DNA from: Kitasatospora viridis
GTDB lineage: Bacteria > Actinomycetota > Actinomycetes > Streptomycetales > Streptomycetaceae
Direction: 5' to 3'
Assembly: GCF_007829815.1 (NCBI RefSeq)
Contig: NZ_VIWT01000008.1
Location: 62,001 to 126,000 of the forward strand
DNA length: 64,000 nt
A program made the translations under genes and the position numbers. The stretch's first letter is position 1. Every line of letters starts with the position of its first letter. The notes under the pieces were generated by a model. That model was not told where the DNA came from. It worked only from the letters and a program-made list of their open reading frames with translations, and did not search any database. This document shows, piece after piece, positions 8,490-16,134 of this stretch.

Positions 8490-8686
8490 GCCCTCTTTTT
8501 CCTGAACTCCAGTACGGTGCCCGGCGGTTGGTCCTCCGGGGTCTTGCAGTCCTGCTGGTGCACGGCGTACCAGGCGGCGGCCTGGGTGTGGGAGCGGTCG
8601 AACCCCGAGACCGAGCACCGGCGGCAGGTCGCGATGCCGGTCTCGGGGTCGTACCGGTACGGGAGCCGGGTCACCCGTCGGGTCAC
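8486..8686 (-). CDS. Small zinc-binding protein, 66 aa
   Basis: The GTG at 8686 overlaps the stop of the DUF6283 gene (GTGA). A second in-frame GTG at 8674 comes from the repeated GTGACCCG. The protein has CRRC and later His and Cys (HTQAAAWYAVHQQDC), compatible with one zinc ion. It links the DUF6283 and methyltransferase genes with 4-bp overlaps on both sides. Confidence 0.6.
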   Translation of the reverse strand: MTRRVTRLPYRYDPETGIATCRRCSVSGFDRSHTQAAAWYAVHQQDCKTPEDQPPGTVLEFRKKRA

Positions 8687-9081
8687 CCGTCGACCGCGCC
8701 CTGCCGCTCGGCCATCTCTTCGAAGGTGTCGAACAGCTCGGGCCACCCCTCGCCGGGGCGCAGCGCCTGGGCCGGGATGCGGCCGGTGGCTACCGCGAGC
8801 CGGATGCCGATGTGCTGGTGGCCCTCGACGGCGAGCCAGCCCGCGCATGCCTCCTCGTCGCCTTCGGGGGATTTGTGGCAGGCGAACATCGGCTGGGAGA
8901 CGATGTCCTCCATGCTGGTCACCTCGATCTGCTCGCTGGTGTTGCGGAGCAGCTCGTACCGCTCGGCGGTGAACTGGCCGGGCTCGGTCTCGCGCTTCCA
9001 CGGGCACTCGTTGCACGGGTAGCGGCGGTGCGGCGTGCCCGTGCTGCAGGAGCCGCGCTCCGGGGTCTGGGCGTCGGTCAC
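8683..9081 (-). CDS. DUF6283 family protein
   Basis: 132 aa from a GTG overlapping the upstream stop. The N-terminal PCNECPWKRETEPGQF and the internal MFACHKS are the signature Cys- and His-containing segments of the actinobacterial DUF6283 family, so a metal site is likely. The family is common on actinophages and plasmids and has no established function. It is coupled to its neighbours on both sides. Confidence 0.7.
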   Translation of the reverse strand: MTDAQTPERGSCSTGTPHRRYPCNECPWKRETEPGQFTAERYELLRNTSEQIEVTSMEDIVSQPMFACHKSPEGDEEACAGWLAVEGHQHIGIRLAVATGRIPAQALRPGEGWPELFDTFEEMAERQGAVDG

Positions 9082-9839
9082 TGCTGGCTGCCCTGGGTCA
9101 GGGCGAGCAGGCGCAGCGCACCGTCGACGAGGTCGACCAGCTCCTTGGGGATGTCGTCGTCGTACTCGGCGAGGGAGCCGGAGAAGCTGGTGGTAGCGCG
9201 GCTGCGGCCGGGCTTGTTCTTCTCGTTGACGACCAGGCCCGCCGCGACGACGGTGCCGACAGCCCACTGGTTGGGCTCGGTCAGGTCGAAGGTGACGAAG
9301 ACGTTGTCGACCAGGATGCGCTCCTCCGGCTTCTCATAGCGGGCCATGATCAGGTCCTTCGGGGGCTCCAGGTGGAGCTTGACGCGGCCGTCGATGGTCT
9401 TGACGGTGGGGACCGGGATGTCGTCCTCGTCGTCAAGGAGTTCGACGATGCTGGTCTTGGAGAGGAAGCGGGAGACCGCGTTGTGCATGGCGGTGTCGAT
9501 CTCCTGGGCCAGGCCCGCGCGCTGGTTGCGGCGCTGCCCCAGCCAGGTGTTGACGTCGTCGCGGACGGCCATGGTGGCGTCGAAGACGACCTGGTCGGAG
9601 AAGCCGTCCAGGTCGGCGGGCTGCTCGAAGGTGTTGGAGACGATCGTCTGGGCCTTGGCTGCGACGTCCTGCCACTGCTTGAAGTGGGCGTTGGCCTGGA
9701 TCAGCTCCTCCATGCTCCGCTCGCTGAAGCGGGAGATGTCTCCGAGCCACGCGCCGGTGGCCTCGCGGGCGGCGGTCTGGTCCTTGATCACCTCCTTGTA
9801 GGCGGAGCGGATCGACTTGGCGACGGACTTGAGCTGCAC
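9078..9839 (-). CDS. Unknown 253-aa protein
   Basis: A GTG at 9839 with CAGGAG about 9 nt upstream is the start. The first 150 residues are helical with many charged residues; the C-terminal 100 are strand-rich (LVDNVFVTFDLTEPNQWAVG). It could be a structural or nucleic-acid-associated protein. No family recognised. Confidence 0.65.
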   Translation of the reverse strand: MQLKSVAKSIRSAYKEVIKDQTAAREATGAWLGDISRFSERSMEELIQANAHFKQWQDVAAKAQTIVSNTFEQPADLDGFSDQVVFDATMAVRDDVNTWLGQRRNQRAGLAQEIDTAMHNAVSRFLSKTSIVELLDDEDDIPVPTVKTIDGRVKLHLEPPKDLIMARYEKPEERILVDNVFVTFDLTEPNQWAVGTVVAAGLVVNEKNKPGRSRATTSFSGSLAEYDDDIPKELVDLVDGALRLLALTQGSQQ

Positions 9840-9853
9840 GGAGTGGCTCCTGG

Positions 9854-10375
9854 TCAGACGAGATCGGTGGGCAGGGTGGGCAGGATGTTCAGGCTCGCGC
9901 CGTCGTGGTCGCACTCCAGGGTGCCGACGTGGTGGCGGGAGTCGTTCGGGGTGACCGGGTGGACGGACTCGAAGCCGACGGTCCAGGGGTCGAGGCGGCC
10001 GGTGTAGTCGACGCTGGTGACCTTGGCGAAGTACCGCTCCCCGTACTGGCGGTCGTAGACCTTGATGGTGTCGCCCTCGGCGTAGGGCGGCTGCCGGTCG
10101 GTGTGCGGGTCCTTCTTGGCGGCGGGGCCGACACAGGCGATCTCGGCCAGCCGGTCCGGTCCGTCCTCGTGGTTCATCGCGAGGTCGACGGCAGCGGCCT
10201 CGACGGGGTACGCCTCGGTGAGGATGGCGCGGTTGCGGCGGTCGGCGGCGGCGAGGGCGGCGATCAGCGGCCGGGTGAAGGAGCCGACCTTGTGGCCGGG
10301 CAGGTAGCCGAAGTGGTGGAGGGTGTCGCGGGCGAGGGTGACGGGGATCTGGGGGGCCGGGTCGGCGGGGGTCAT
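9854..10375 (-). CDS. Unknown 173-aa protein with small beta domain
   Basis: The ATG at 10375 is preceded by GAGGAA. The C-terminal half (YAEGDTIKVYDRQYGERYFA, then VTSVDYTG) resembles a small SH3/KOW-like barrel. It starts the five-gene run down to 7692, right after a terminator. Confidence 0.6.
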   Translation of the reverse strand: MTPADPAPQIPVTLARDTLHHFGYLPGHKVGSFTRPLIAALAAADRRNRAILTEAYPVEAAAVDLAMNHEDGPDRLAEIACVGPAAKKDPHTDRQPPYAEGDTIKVYDRQYGERYFAKVTSVDYTGRLDPWTVGFESVHPVTPNDSRHHVGTLECDHDGASLNILPTLPTDLV

Positions 10376-10400
10376 GGGTTCCTCAAGGGGGTTGGTTGGG

Positions 10401-10435
10401 CCGGGGTCCGGCAGGTTCATCCTGCCGGACCCCGG
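10401..10435 (-). terminator. Hairpin after the first family A gene
   Basis: 15-bp perfect stem (CCGGGGTCCGGCAGG) with a 5-nt loop, just past the stop at 10442. Confidence 0.7.
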
Positions 10436-10441
10436 TGGGGT

Positions 10442-11023
10442 TCAGGGCTGGAAGGGCCGGTTGCAGTCGTCGGCCCGCTCGGTGGCGCAGATCGGGTCGT
10501 CGGTCAGGGTGTGCTCCCAGTGGCGGCCTTCGTCGTGGGTGCGGTAGGTGACGGGCTGGGAGCAGTAGTCGCAGGGGCGCGGCCGGGGGCCGCCCGGGAC
10601 GGCGCGCTCGTCGGGGGCCCAGGGGGCGAGCAGGTTGGAGTTGTTGACCAGCTCGGGGCGCAGCCGGGGCAGGAGCAGGTTGGCGCCGACCAGGGCCCGC
10701 CAGGCGCGCAGGCCCTCCAGGGTGCGGGCGTCGTCGGTGAGCGGGGGCAGCATGGCCAGGCGGGCGGCGGCCTCGGTGGCGGCCTTGTCGGTGAGCGGGA
10801 TGATCGAGGGCAGCATCACCAGCAGGCCGCTGCGCCCGGAGCGCGGGGTGTTGATCATGGGGCGGTGGGTTCCGGGGGCCGGGTGCAGGGTGTCGTCCCA
10901 GGCGATGTTCCGGTACGCCCACAGGTCGGTGGCGTCCAGGAGCCGCGCGGGGACGGGGACCGGGGTCTCCTTGGTCAGGCGCAGCTGGTAGGTCTGGTTG
11001 GCGGCCAGGGCGGAGCGCTTCAT
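10442..11023 (-). CDS. Family A regulon protein with C-terminal zinc site, 193 aa
   Basis: The ATG at 11023 follows GGAGACC. The C-terminus has CDYCSQ, a His in RHWEH and Cys in DPICATERADDC, likely a zinc-bound treble-clef-like fold. The rest is helical, with no known motif. It is transcribed from family A promoter copy 1 and ends in a strong hairpin, so it stands as its own unit. Confidence 0.65.
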   Translation of the reverse strand: MKRSALAANQTYQLRLTKETPVPVPARLLDATDLWAYRNIAWDDTLHPAPGTHRPMINTPRSGRSGLLVMLPSIIPLTDKAATEAAARLAMLPPLTDDARTLEGLRAWRALVGANLLLPRLRPELVNNSNLLAPWAPDERAVPGGPRPRPCDYCSQPVTYRTHDEGRHWEHTLTDDPICATERADDCNRPFQP

Positions 11024-11092
11024 GGCAGGTGGTCTCCTGGTGGGGCGGCAGGGTCGGCGGGCCTGGCAGTGGCCCGCCTTCTGCACCCCAAT

Positions 11093-11132
11093 CTAGTGCA
11101 CCGCTATGCGCATAGGCAAGAGGGTTCACTAG
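11093..11132 (-). promoter_or_regulatory. Family A operator-promoter, copy 1
   Basis: Minus-strand reading: upstream arm CTAGTGAAC, -35 TTGCCT, 18-bp spacer, GTGCAC running into -10 TAGATT. It lies 70 nt before the start at 11023 and overlaps the end of the gene at 11129. One of 11 copies in the window. Confidence 0.8.
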
Positions 11133-11449
11133 GATTGGCGGCGCCCCCTCACCCGGTCCACCGCCCGCTGCGCCGCGCCCTGCCCGTGCTCGCGGTCGAA
11201 CAGCCAGCCGTCGAACTCCGTCGCCCCGGGCCGCAGGTCCACCTTCAGCGGCCGAGCGGCCACGTACTCGAACTGGCCGTCCGGGACCTGCTCAAGCCAC
11301 CGGCGAGCCTGCTCGACCGGCACGTCCTCGGGCACGGCGCCCATTGCCGCGTAGACCAGCGCCACCTGGCCACCGCCCCCGCCCAGCCCCGCCTCGTTGA
11401 ACAGCGCGGCCAGGACCTCGGCCCGGTCCAGCCCCGTGATGTCGATCAT
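11129..11449 (-). CDS. Unknown 106-aa protein
   Basis: Overlaps the upstream HAD gene by ATGA. It begins with a helical segment (LDRAEVLAALFNEAGLGGGG) and ends basic. The composition suggests a small cytosolic adaptor. No family recognised; cotranscription with the HAD gene implies a linked role. Confidence 0.6.
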   Translation of the reverse strand: MIDITGLDRAEVLAALFNEAGLGGGGGQVALVYAAMGAVPEDVPVEQARRWLEQVPDGQFEYVAARPLKVDLRPGATEFDGWLFDREHGQGAAQRAVDRVRGRRQS

Positions 11450-12024
11450 GAACGGTCCATCTCCGTCTCGGTGCGGTGGCTGGCCCAGGCGGCCAGCGTC
11501 TCGAAGTCGTCGTCGGTCAACCCGGTGGCCGGGTCGACCAGGCGCAGCAGCGCCGGGGCCGCGTGCCGGTCGGCGACGAAGGCGCGGTCGGCGTCGGTCA
11601 CCTCGTCGTCCACCCAGGCGAACGGCCGCCCGGCGGCGTACTCCAGGAGCGCGGCCAGCTTCCAGTGCACCCCGCCCGGCCGGTCCTCCTCCGGCGCGTC
11701 ACCGACCGGCACGAGCGGCAGGTCCGGCAGCTGCTCCTCGCCGCCGACCAGGCCGACCGCCGGTCCGATGTAGCGGTTGGCCAGCTCGTTCCAGCTGGTG
11801 CACCACACCAGGTCGTACGGCAGTGCGCGCAGCCGGGCGCCGTGGCCGGGGTGCAGCCACACCTTCGGCAGCCGCACGTAGTAGGAGGGCTTGCCCGGGG
11901 TGCCGCCGCTGCGCAGGTGGGTCCAGCGGTGCGGCGTGTACCCGGCCGGGCGGCCCTCGGGCCGGGTGCCGTAGGCGTTCAGCGGGCCGTCGACGTCCAG
12001 GAAGAGCAGCGGGCGGTCAGCCAC
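11446..12024 (-). CDS. HAD-superfamily phosphatase-like protein
   Basis: 192 aa. LLFLDVDGPLN at residues 6-16 carries the two motif I aspartates (D10, D12). WCTSW at 74-78 gives the motif II Thr/Ser. K122 fits motif III, and WVDDEVTDAD at 137-146 gives the motif IV acidic pair. The compact form matches HAD domains found in bacterial RNA-repair 'Swiss army knife' proteins and in many phages. The substrate could be a nucleotide or an RNA end; that part is inference. Confidence 0.75.
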   Translation of the reverse strand: MADRPLLFLDVDGPLNAYGTRPEGRPAGYTPHRWTHLRSGGTPGKPSYYVRLPKVWLHPGHGARLRALPYDLVWCTSWNELANRYIGPAVGLVGGEEQLPDLPLVPVGDAPEEDRPGGVHWKLAALLEYAAGRPFAWVDDEVTDADRAFVADRHAAPALLRLVDPATGLTDDDFETLAAWASHRTETEMDRS

Positions 12025-12361
12025 GGCCAGCCTCCCGGGCGCCGTGCACGGCGGGCGGGGCAGCGGAGAGCAGCACGTTGTACCGCAGGTGGCTGCTCCG
12101 CTCGGCGAGCAGGCCGTTCAGCCTGGCGGCGGCTCCCTGGGCGACCTCCAGCAGGCCGCGCTCGCGGTCGGTCAGGCCGTCCGGGCCGATGGCGGGCTCC
12201 CGGGGCTCGAAGCCCTCGGCGCCGCAGTGGACGCAGCGCCAGCCCTCGCCGTCCGGCCCGGAGTGGGTGGTCTCGGTGTCGTGGTCGTAGGTGTCCCCGC
12301 AGACCACCCCCGCCCGGTCGTCGGCCAGGGCCTGTTCCAGGCCCTTCGGCGGGTATGTCAC
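12017..12361 (-). CDS. Unknown zinc-knuckle protein, 114 aa
   Basis: A GTG at 12361 with GAAGGAGG upstream; the 3' end overlaps the HAD gene by 8 bp. WRCVHCGAEGF is a CxxC knuckle and an earlier VVCGDTYDH may complete the site. The second half is helical. First gene of the three-gene unit that ends at 11129. Confidence 0.6.
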   Translation of the reverse strand: MTYPPKGLEQALADDRAGVVCGDTYDHDTETTHSGPDGEGWRCVHCGAEGFEPREPAIGPDGLTDRERGLLEVAQGAAARLNGLLAERSSHLRYNVLLSAAPPAVHGAREAGRG

Positions 12362-12391
12362 GGTGCTCCTCCTTCGAAGTGCTGTGTTGCT

Positions 12392-12407
12392 GAGTTAAGC
12401 ATCTCTG
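12392..12407. promoter_or_regulatory. GAGTTAAGCATCTC dyad upstream of the zinc-knuckle gene
   Basis: Second site with the TAAGCA core and short inverted arms (GAG/CTC), 31 nt before the GTG at 12361. Compare 1905 and 56517. Confidence 0.3.
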
Positions 12408-12410
12408 CGG

Positions 12411-12785
12411 TCAGCGCGGCTGCGCCTCGGTGATCGACCAGTCGGCGGCGGCCCAGGTGGTGGCGCCGGTGTCGGGGTCGGTGCTCGGTTTCCAGGCCAG
12501 CGGGCCGCCGTGGGCCTCAGCCTCGTGCCGGGCGCCGCTCAGGTCCCCGTGCCGGGTGTGCTCGGCGCCGCGCAGCAGCAGCACCCGGGGGCGCCGGTCG
12601 GCGGGGACGGCCACCACGGTGTGGGCGGAGCGCTCCTCCCAGCCCCAGGCGCCCGTCGTGAGCAGCTGCGCGCCGGGGGCCAGGGAGGCGGCCATCAGCG
12701 CGCTCTCGATGTCGGTCCCCTTCCACAGCTCGGTGCGGTCGGGTGCCAGGACGGCCATCATCCGGTCCGTCACTCGGTGAGTCAT
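12411..12785 (-). CDS. Unknown 124-aa protein
   Basis: The ATG at 12785 has CGAGGAG about 12 nt upstream. The sheet-rich sequence (LLTTGAWGWEERSAHTVVAV, then RVLLLRGAEH) ends in a Trp-rich strand. No motif is identified. It is separated from its neighbours by short intergenic regions and is probably a single-gene unit. Confidence 0.55.
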   Translation of the reverse strand: MTHRVTDRMMAVLAPDRTELWKGTDIESALMAASLAPGAQLLTTGAWGWEERSAHTVVAVPADRRPRVLLLRGAEHTRHGDLSGARHEAEAHGGPLAWKPSTDPDTGATTWAAADWSITEAQPR

Positions 12786-12963
12786 GATCGTTTCATCTCC
12801 TCGTGTCCGGCCACCGTAGTCGGCGGCCGGGTAGCGGGCGCGGGGTTTGTCCGGGCCCATGATGGGCGGGGCGGCCGACACTCCCCCTGGCGCCGGGTGG
12901 TGGCGGCGCAGCGGCTGGCCATACTGGCCCGACCGCCGCCGGGCCGGGCGTGAAGGCGGCGCA

Positions 12964-13011
12964 GCGGGCCCAGGCGGGCCCCGGGAACCTCCGCCGGGGT
13001 CCTGGGCCCGC
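12964..13011. repeat. Large GC-rich inverted repeat
   Basis: Arms GCGGGCCCAGG and its exact complement enclose 26 nt that can pair further (CCGG with CCGG). It lies in the 256-bp gap between divergent genes at 12785 (-) and 13042 (+), so a terminator role is unlikely; it may be an operator or structural element. Confidence 0.45.
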
Positions 13012-13030
13012 CCACGCCCGTTGAGCGCCT

Positions 13031-13041
13031 AGCCTGGTGGC
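13031..13041 (+). promoter_or_regulatory. -10 box of a likely leaderless gene
   Basis: TAGCCT ends 5 nt before the ATG at 13042 and there is no ribosome site, the usual layout for leaderless transcripts in actinobacteria. Confidence 0.4.
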
Positions 13042-13209
13042 ATGACACCTACGCGCTTCTTGATGTGCCCCGAGTGCGGCGGACCGGCTCCGGTAGACCC
13101 GTTCAACCAGATGGGCCCGCACGACCAGCCCGACGGCAAGCCCTGCGTGATGTCGTGGGATGACGGGGGCCGGGCGTTCCTGGCCAAGGCGGACGCGGAC
13201 TCCGCCTGA
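13042..13209 (+). CDS. Small zinc-finger-like protein, 55 aa
   Basis: The short plus-strand frame encodes MCPECGG near the start, then GPHDQPDGKPC, giving a CxxC plus His and Cys. Such mini zinc proteins are common in streptomycetes and have no assigned role. It appears leaderless, with TAGCCT just upstream. It is convergent with the gene at 13231, with a small hairpin between. Confidence 0.5.
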   Translation: MTPTRFLMCPECGGPAPVDPFNQMGPHDQPDGKPCVMSWDDGGRAFLAKADADSA

Positions 13210-13232
13210 GCCCTACGGAGGGCAGGGCCCTC
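13210..13232. terminator. Small convergent hairpin
   Basis: Overlapping inverted repeats GCCCT/AGGGC and GAGGGC/GCCCTC between convergent stops. Weak compared with other hairpins here. Confidence 0.3.
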
Positions 13233-13959
13233 ACCGGCGCAGCGCCGCGAGCAGCTCGGTGTACTTCTCCGGCTGCTCCTCGGGCCAGACGCCGTAGCCG
13301 TTGCGGGCCTCGTTCAGGTCGTGGGTGATCGCGGAGTACAGGGCCAGGACGGCCGGGTTGTTGCTGATCTCGGAGCGGTCGGCGGTCCAGTCGAAGCCGG
13401 TGTCCTCCAGCCACCCGGCGATGATCATGGCGCGGGTCTTGGTCCGGCAGTCCATCGCCACGATGACGCCCGGGGTGGCGTCGGCGGTCGGCAGGGCGAC
13501 GGTCCAGGCCATCGGGGAGTGGTTCGAGGGCTTGCGGCGGGCGACGACCAGAGTGGCCGGGGCGGCCGGGCGCGGCGGCTTGGCGGCGGGCTGCTCCGGT
13601 GCGGGGTGCTCGGCGAGCAGGGCCTTCACCTCGTCCAGGGTGTCGTACGCCTTGAACAGGCTGCTCCCGCCCCAGGTGCGGGCGGCGGCGGCCTTGAGCA
13701 CGGCGTCCGTGGCGCAGCGGCCGGACTCGACGAGCAGGATCTTGTGGTCCTTGGGCAGCACGGCGGCCGTGGCGAAGGTGCGGCCGTCCGGTCCGCGCAT
13801 CGCCTTCACCGTGCCGTCGCGGCGCACCGAGGTGACCAGCGCCGGAGTGAAGGTGACGGCCTCGGAGGGCTGCTCCTGGTTGATGTAGAAGGCGCGGTGG
13901 ACCTCGCGGTAGACCGCGAGCTGTCCCCGGGTAGCGCGCAGCGGGGCGGTGGTGGTCAT
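13231..13959 (-). CDS. Family A regulon protein, 242 aa, unknown
   Basis: The ATG at 13959 follows CGGAGAC. Two strand-rich halves (residues about 10-95 and 140-225) are joined by a Pro/Ala linker at about 118-137. The second half contains AMDCRTKTRAMIIAGWLEDT. It is transcribed from family A copy 2, 43 nt upstream. I do not see the repeated module clearly in it. Confidence 0.65.
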   Translation of the reverse strand: MTTTAPLRATRGQLAVYREVHRAFYINQEQPSEAVTFTPALVTSVRRDGTVKAMRGPDGRTFATAAVLPKDHKILLVESGRCATDAVLKAAAARTWGGSSLFKAYDTLDEVKALLAEHPAPEQPAAKPPRPAAPATLVVARRKPSNHSPMAWTVALPTADATPGVIVAMDCRTKTRAMIIAGWLEDTGFDWTADRSEISNNPAVLALYSAITHDLNEARNGYGVWPEEQPEKYTELLAALRR

Positions 13960-14001
13960 CGGTGTCTCCGGTTCTTGGCAGGGTTGGTGACAGGCAGGAA
14001 C

Positions 14002-14040
14002 CTAGTGCAACGCTGTGAGTATGCGCAAGGTGTTCACGAG
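14002..14040 (-). promoter_or_regulatory. Family A operator-promoter, copy 2
   Basis: Minus-strand -35 TTGCGC, 18 bp, -10 TAGGTT, with arms CTCGTGAAC and GTTGCACTAG. The upstream arm is one base closer than in other copies. It overlaps the 3' end of the gene at 14034. Confidence 0.8.
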
Positions 14041-14498
14041 AACGTGATGGCCGCGACCGCCTCCAGCGTCATCGGCCCGCGCTGCGCCACCGGCCGGGGA
14101 GCGGCCGACCGCCGGACCTCCCCCCGGTCCACGGACACCGCGTACGGCGGCTCCGGCAGGGCCCCGACGTCCCCCTGCACCCTGACGCGCCCGGCGCGCC
14201 ACTCCCCCTGGACCGCCCCCATCACCTGCGCCCAGTGCGCCCGCGCCTGCGGCAGTTGCCCCGGCCCGTACGGGTGCGCCATCACCCGGGCCGCCCGCGT
14301 CTCCCCCACCCGGGCGGAGATCCTGGTGATCCACTCCCGCCGCTCCCAGGCCGGGGCTCCGCCGGTCGTGGTGCGCACGTCGGCGGCCCAGTGCTGAACC
14401 AGGGTGCGCCACCCGTTCTCGTGCACCACGTCCACGGTGCGCAGCAGCGCGGCGGCGGGGTCGGGGCGGGCGGCGGTCTCGATCGGGTGGGGGCTCAT
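14034..14498 (-). CDS. Unknown 154-aa protein
   Basis: The ATG at 14498 has CGGAGGGA upstream. Helical N-terminal half with conserved-looking WRTLVQHWAADV and WERREWITRI segments; the C-terminal part is strand-like. No family recognised. Its upstream region carries repeated ACGGAATCC boxes, which may control it. Confidence 0.6.
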   Translation of the reverse strand: MSPHPIETAARPDPAAALLRTVDVVHENGWRTLVQHWAADVRTTTGGAPAWERREWITRISARVGETRAARVMAHPYGPGQLPQARAHWAQVMGAVQGEWRAGRVRVQGDVGALPEPPYAVSVDRGEVRRSAAPRPVAQRGPMTLEAVAAITFS

Positions 14499-14544
14499 GG
14501 CAGGTCGTCCCTCCGTGGCAGGCGGCAGGCAGGCGGTGGGTGAT

Positions 14545-14646
14545 GCGGATTCCGTCGCCGACTGGCAGTGATCGTGCGGAATCCGTGGCTCGGCCCTAGG
14601 GGGCGAGACGACGGAATCCGTAGATTGGGCTACGGATTCCGTCGTC
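14545..14646. promoter_or_regulatory. Cluster of four ACGGAATCC boxes with a 17-bp inverted repeat
   Basis: GGATTCCGT or its complement occurs at about 14547, 14577, 14611 and 14632. The last two form perfect 17-nt arms (GACGACGGAATCCGTAG at 14607-14623 and its complement at 14630-14646) with a 6-nt loop. The hairpin could end transcription of the gene at 14672. The two extra unpaired boxes nearer the gene at 14498 argue for a protein-binding site as well. Confidence 0.5.
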
Positions 14647-14671
14647 GGGGGTGGCGGCCCGGACGGGGGGC

Positions 14672-14911
14672 TCAGCCGGTGTGGACGGTCTCGCCGTCGA
14701 CGGTGACCTTGATCGGGATGGTGCCGTCCGGCCGGGTCGCGGTGCAGTCGTCGTCCTTGGAGGCGACGCCGATGAGCAGGGTGCCGTCCGGCTCGAAGGA
14801 GACGAACACCCACGTCCCCCCGATCTCCAGGGTGGGGCCCGCGTACATGTCGGCGGGGTGGAACTGGGCGTCGTCGTTGGCGCGCTCGGCGTCGGCGGCG
14901 GAAGAGATCAT
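14672..14911 (-). CDS. Small beta protein, 79 aa, paralogue of 15539 gene
   Basis: An ATG at 14911 with a GAGAA stretch upstream. The sequence around PTLEIGGTWVFVSFEPDGTL and PIKVTVDGETVHTG aligns along its length with the protein ending at 15539 (EIGGAQVYAYLDDDGTL ... PLRITVGDREVFTG). Both are about 78 aa and look like one all-beta domain. Function unknown. Confidence 0.65.
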   Translation of the reverse strand: MISSAADAERANDDAQFHPADMYAGPTLEIGGTWVFVSFEPDGTLLIGVASKDDDCTATRPDGTIPIKVTVDGETVHTG

Positions 14912-14980
14912 GGCGAGTTCTCCAACTGGCTTGGCAGGGTTGTGAGTTGGCCGGACCGTGGCAGTGGTCGGCCGGTCCGC

Positions 14981-15016
14981 CCGGCGCTGCTCCGTGGCAG
15001 GGTGGCGCAGCGCCGG
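14981..15016 (-). terminator. Hairpin after the gene at 15060
   Basis: 10-bp perfect arms (CCGGCGCTGC) with a 16-nt loop, downstream of the minus-strand stop. Confidence 0.5.
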
Positions 15017-15059
15017 GGCGTGAACTGGCTTGCAGGGCTTGGCAGTTGCCCGGGTTGGG

Positions 15060-15449
15060 TCAGGCGGTGTGGTGCAGGTCGAGCACGCGGCCGACGTTGC
15101 CGCTGCCCGCCCCGGGGGTGCGGTGCGCGGCGCACCGGGGGTCGAAGTCCACGACGCTGCCCAGGGGGCTGGAGGTGACGAACACGACGGCCGACGCCTC
15201 CCCGCACACGTCCCCGGCGCTGCTGGTGAGCACGCGGCACGGGCGGGCGGCCCAATACCGGAGGATGGCGTCCCGGCCGTCAGGGGTGAGCTGGGCGTCC
15301 CACCCGGTGGGGGTGTCGGCGACCAGGCCGAGCCGGGCGGCCCGGTGGCGGGCGGTGCGGTGCTCGTCGCCGGTGACGGAGTGCTGAGTCAGCAGGCGCT
15401 CCAGGACGGTGCGCACGGGGCGGGACAGCGGGGCGGCGGTGGCGGGCAT
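15060..15449 (-). CDS. Winged-helix-like protein, 129 aa
   Basis: The ATG at 15449 is the first start after the hairpin at 15490. Residues 10-60 (VRTVLERLLTQHSVTGDEHR, then RAARLGLV) followed by LTPDGRDAILRYW resemble a winged helix whose wing is the LTPDGR strand. The C-terminal part has paired Cys (RPCRV, DVCGEA, RCAAH). Possibly a DNA-binding regulator; no family named. It sits between the two small beta paralogues. Confidence 0.5.
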   Translation of the reverse strand: MPATAAPLSRPVRTVLERLLTQHSVTGDEHRTARHRAARLGLVADTPTGWDAQLTPDGRDAILRYWAARPCRVLTSSAGDVCGEASAVVFVTSSPLGSVVDFDPRCAAHRTPGAGSGNVGRVLDLHHTA

Positions 15450-15489
15450 GGCGGCCTCTCTGGCGGTCTGGGCGGGGTGCTGGAGGGAG

Positions 15490-15518
15490 CGGGGCGCAGC
15501 GGGCGGTGCTGCGCCCCG
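15490..15518 (-). terminator. Hairpin after the gene at 15539
   Basis: 11-bp perfect stem (CGGGGCGCAGC) with a 7-nt loop. Confidence 0.65.
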
Positions 15519-15538
15519 TGGGGGCGGCGTGGGCGGCT

Positions 15539-15772
15539 TCAGCCGGTGAACACCTCGCGGTCGCCCACGGTGATCCGCAGGGGGACGGTGTCGTCGGCCC
15601 GGACGAGGCCCGGGGCGGCGGTCTCCAGGTTGACGGACACGCACAGGGTGCCGTCGTCGTCCAGGTAGGCGTACACCTGGGCGCCGCCGATCTCGATGCA
15701 CGGCAGCGTGCCGGGCTCGGCCGGGTCGGCGGGCAGGAAGGTGGCGGCGGCGTTGGCGGTCTTCGGGTTCAC
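15539..15772 (-). CDS. Small beta protein, 77 aa, paralogue of 14672 gene
   Basis: A GTG at 15772 with GAGGAGAG upstream. It shares the EIGG...DDGTL core and the terminal V(D/G)xxxVxTG with the protein ending at 14672, so the two arose by duplication, with a winged-helix gene between them. No enzymatic motif. Confidence 0.65.
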   Translation of the reverse strand: MNPKTANAAATFLPADPAEPGTLPCIEIGGAQVYAYLDDDGTLCVSVNLETAAPGLVRADDTVPLRITVGDREVFTG

Positions 15773-15819
15773 GGCGGTCTCTCCTCGCGGTCGTCTGGCC
15801 AACTGGCTTGCGGTGGTGG

Positions 15820-16068
15820 CTAGTTGCTCTGTCCGGGGCGCCAGGCGGGCGGCTGGGCCAGGGTGGCGATGCCTTCCAGCTCCGGGAACAGGCGCAGCAG
15901 GTCATCGGTGGTGCTCGGGGTGAGCCGCTCCATCAGGTCGACGATGACCATGCCCCGGCTCGGCTCGACCCCGAAGCGCTCGGCGTAGGCCGCGACGTCC
16001 ACGGCCACCATGAAGTTGAGCGGGATCGTGACGGGCTCGGGCTGGGCCGGGGTGCGGTCGGTGCTCAC
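15820..16068 (-). CDS. Unknown 82-aa protein
   Basis: The ATG at 16068 opens a short frame with hydrophobic strand and helix pattern (IPLNFMVAVDVAAYAERFGV, then LMERLTPSTTDDLLRLFPEL). It is acidic and probably a soluble small protein. Flanked by hairpins; no family recognised. Confidence 0.55.
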   Translation of the reverse strand: MSTDRTPAQPEPVTIPLNFMVAVDVAAYAERFGVEPSRGMVIVDLMERLTPSTTDDLLRLFPELEGIATLAQPPAWRPGQSN

Positions 16069-16096
16069 GAGGGCCTCCAGGGGGCCTACAGCGGCC

Positions 16097-16121
16097 GCTG
16101 CGCCCCGGTGTGGGGCGCAGC
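16097..16121 (-). terminator. Hairpin after the gene at 16135
   Basis: 10-bp perfect stem (GCTGCGCCCC) with a 5-nt loop. Confidence 0.65.
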
Positions 16122-16134
16122 AGCGGCGCGGGTG

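Noticed and set aside
12964-13011. Transcription terminator
   Set aside because: The hairpin is strong but lies upstream of both flanking divergent genes, so no gene ends there.
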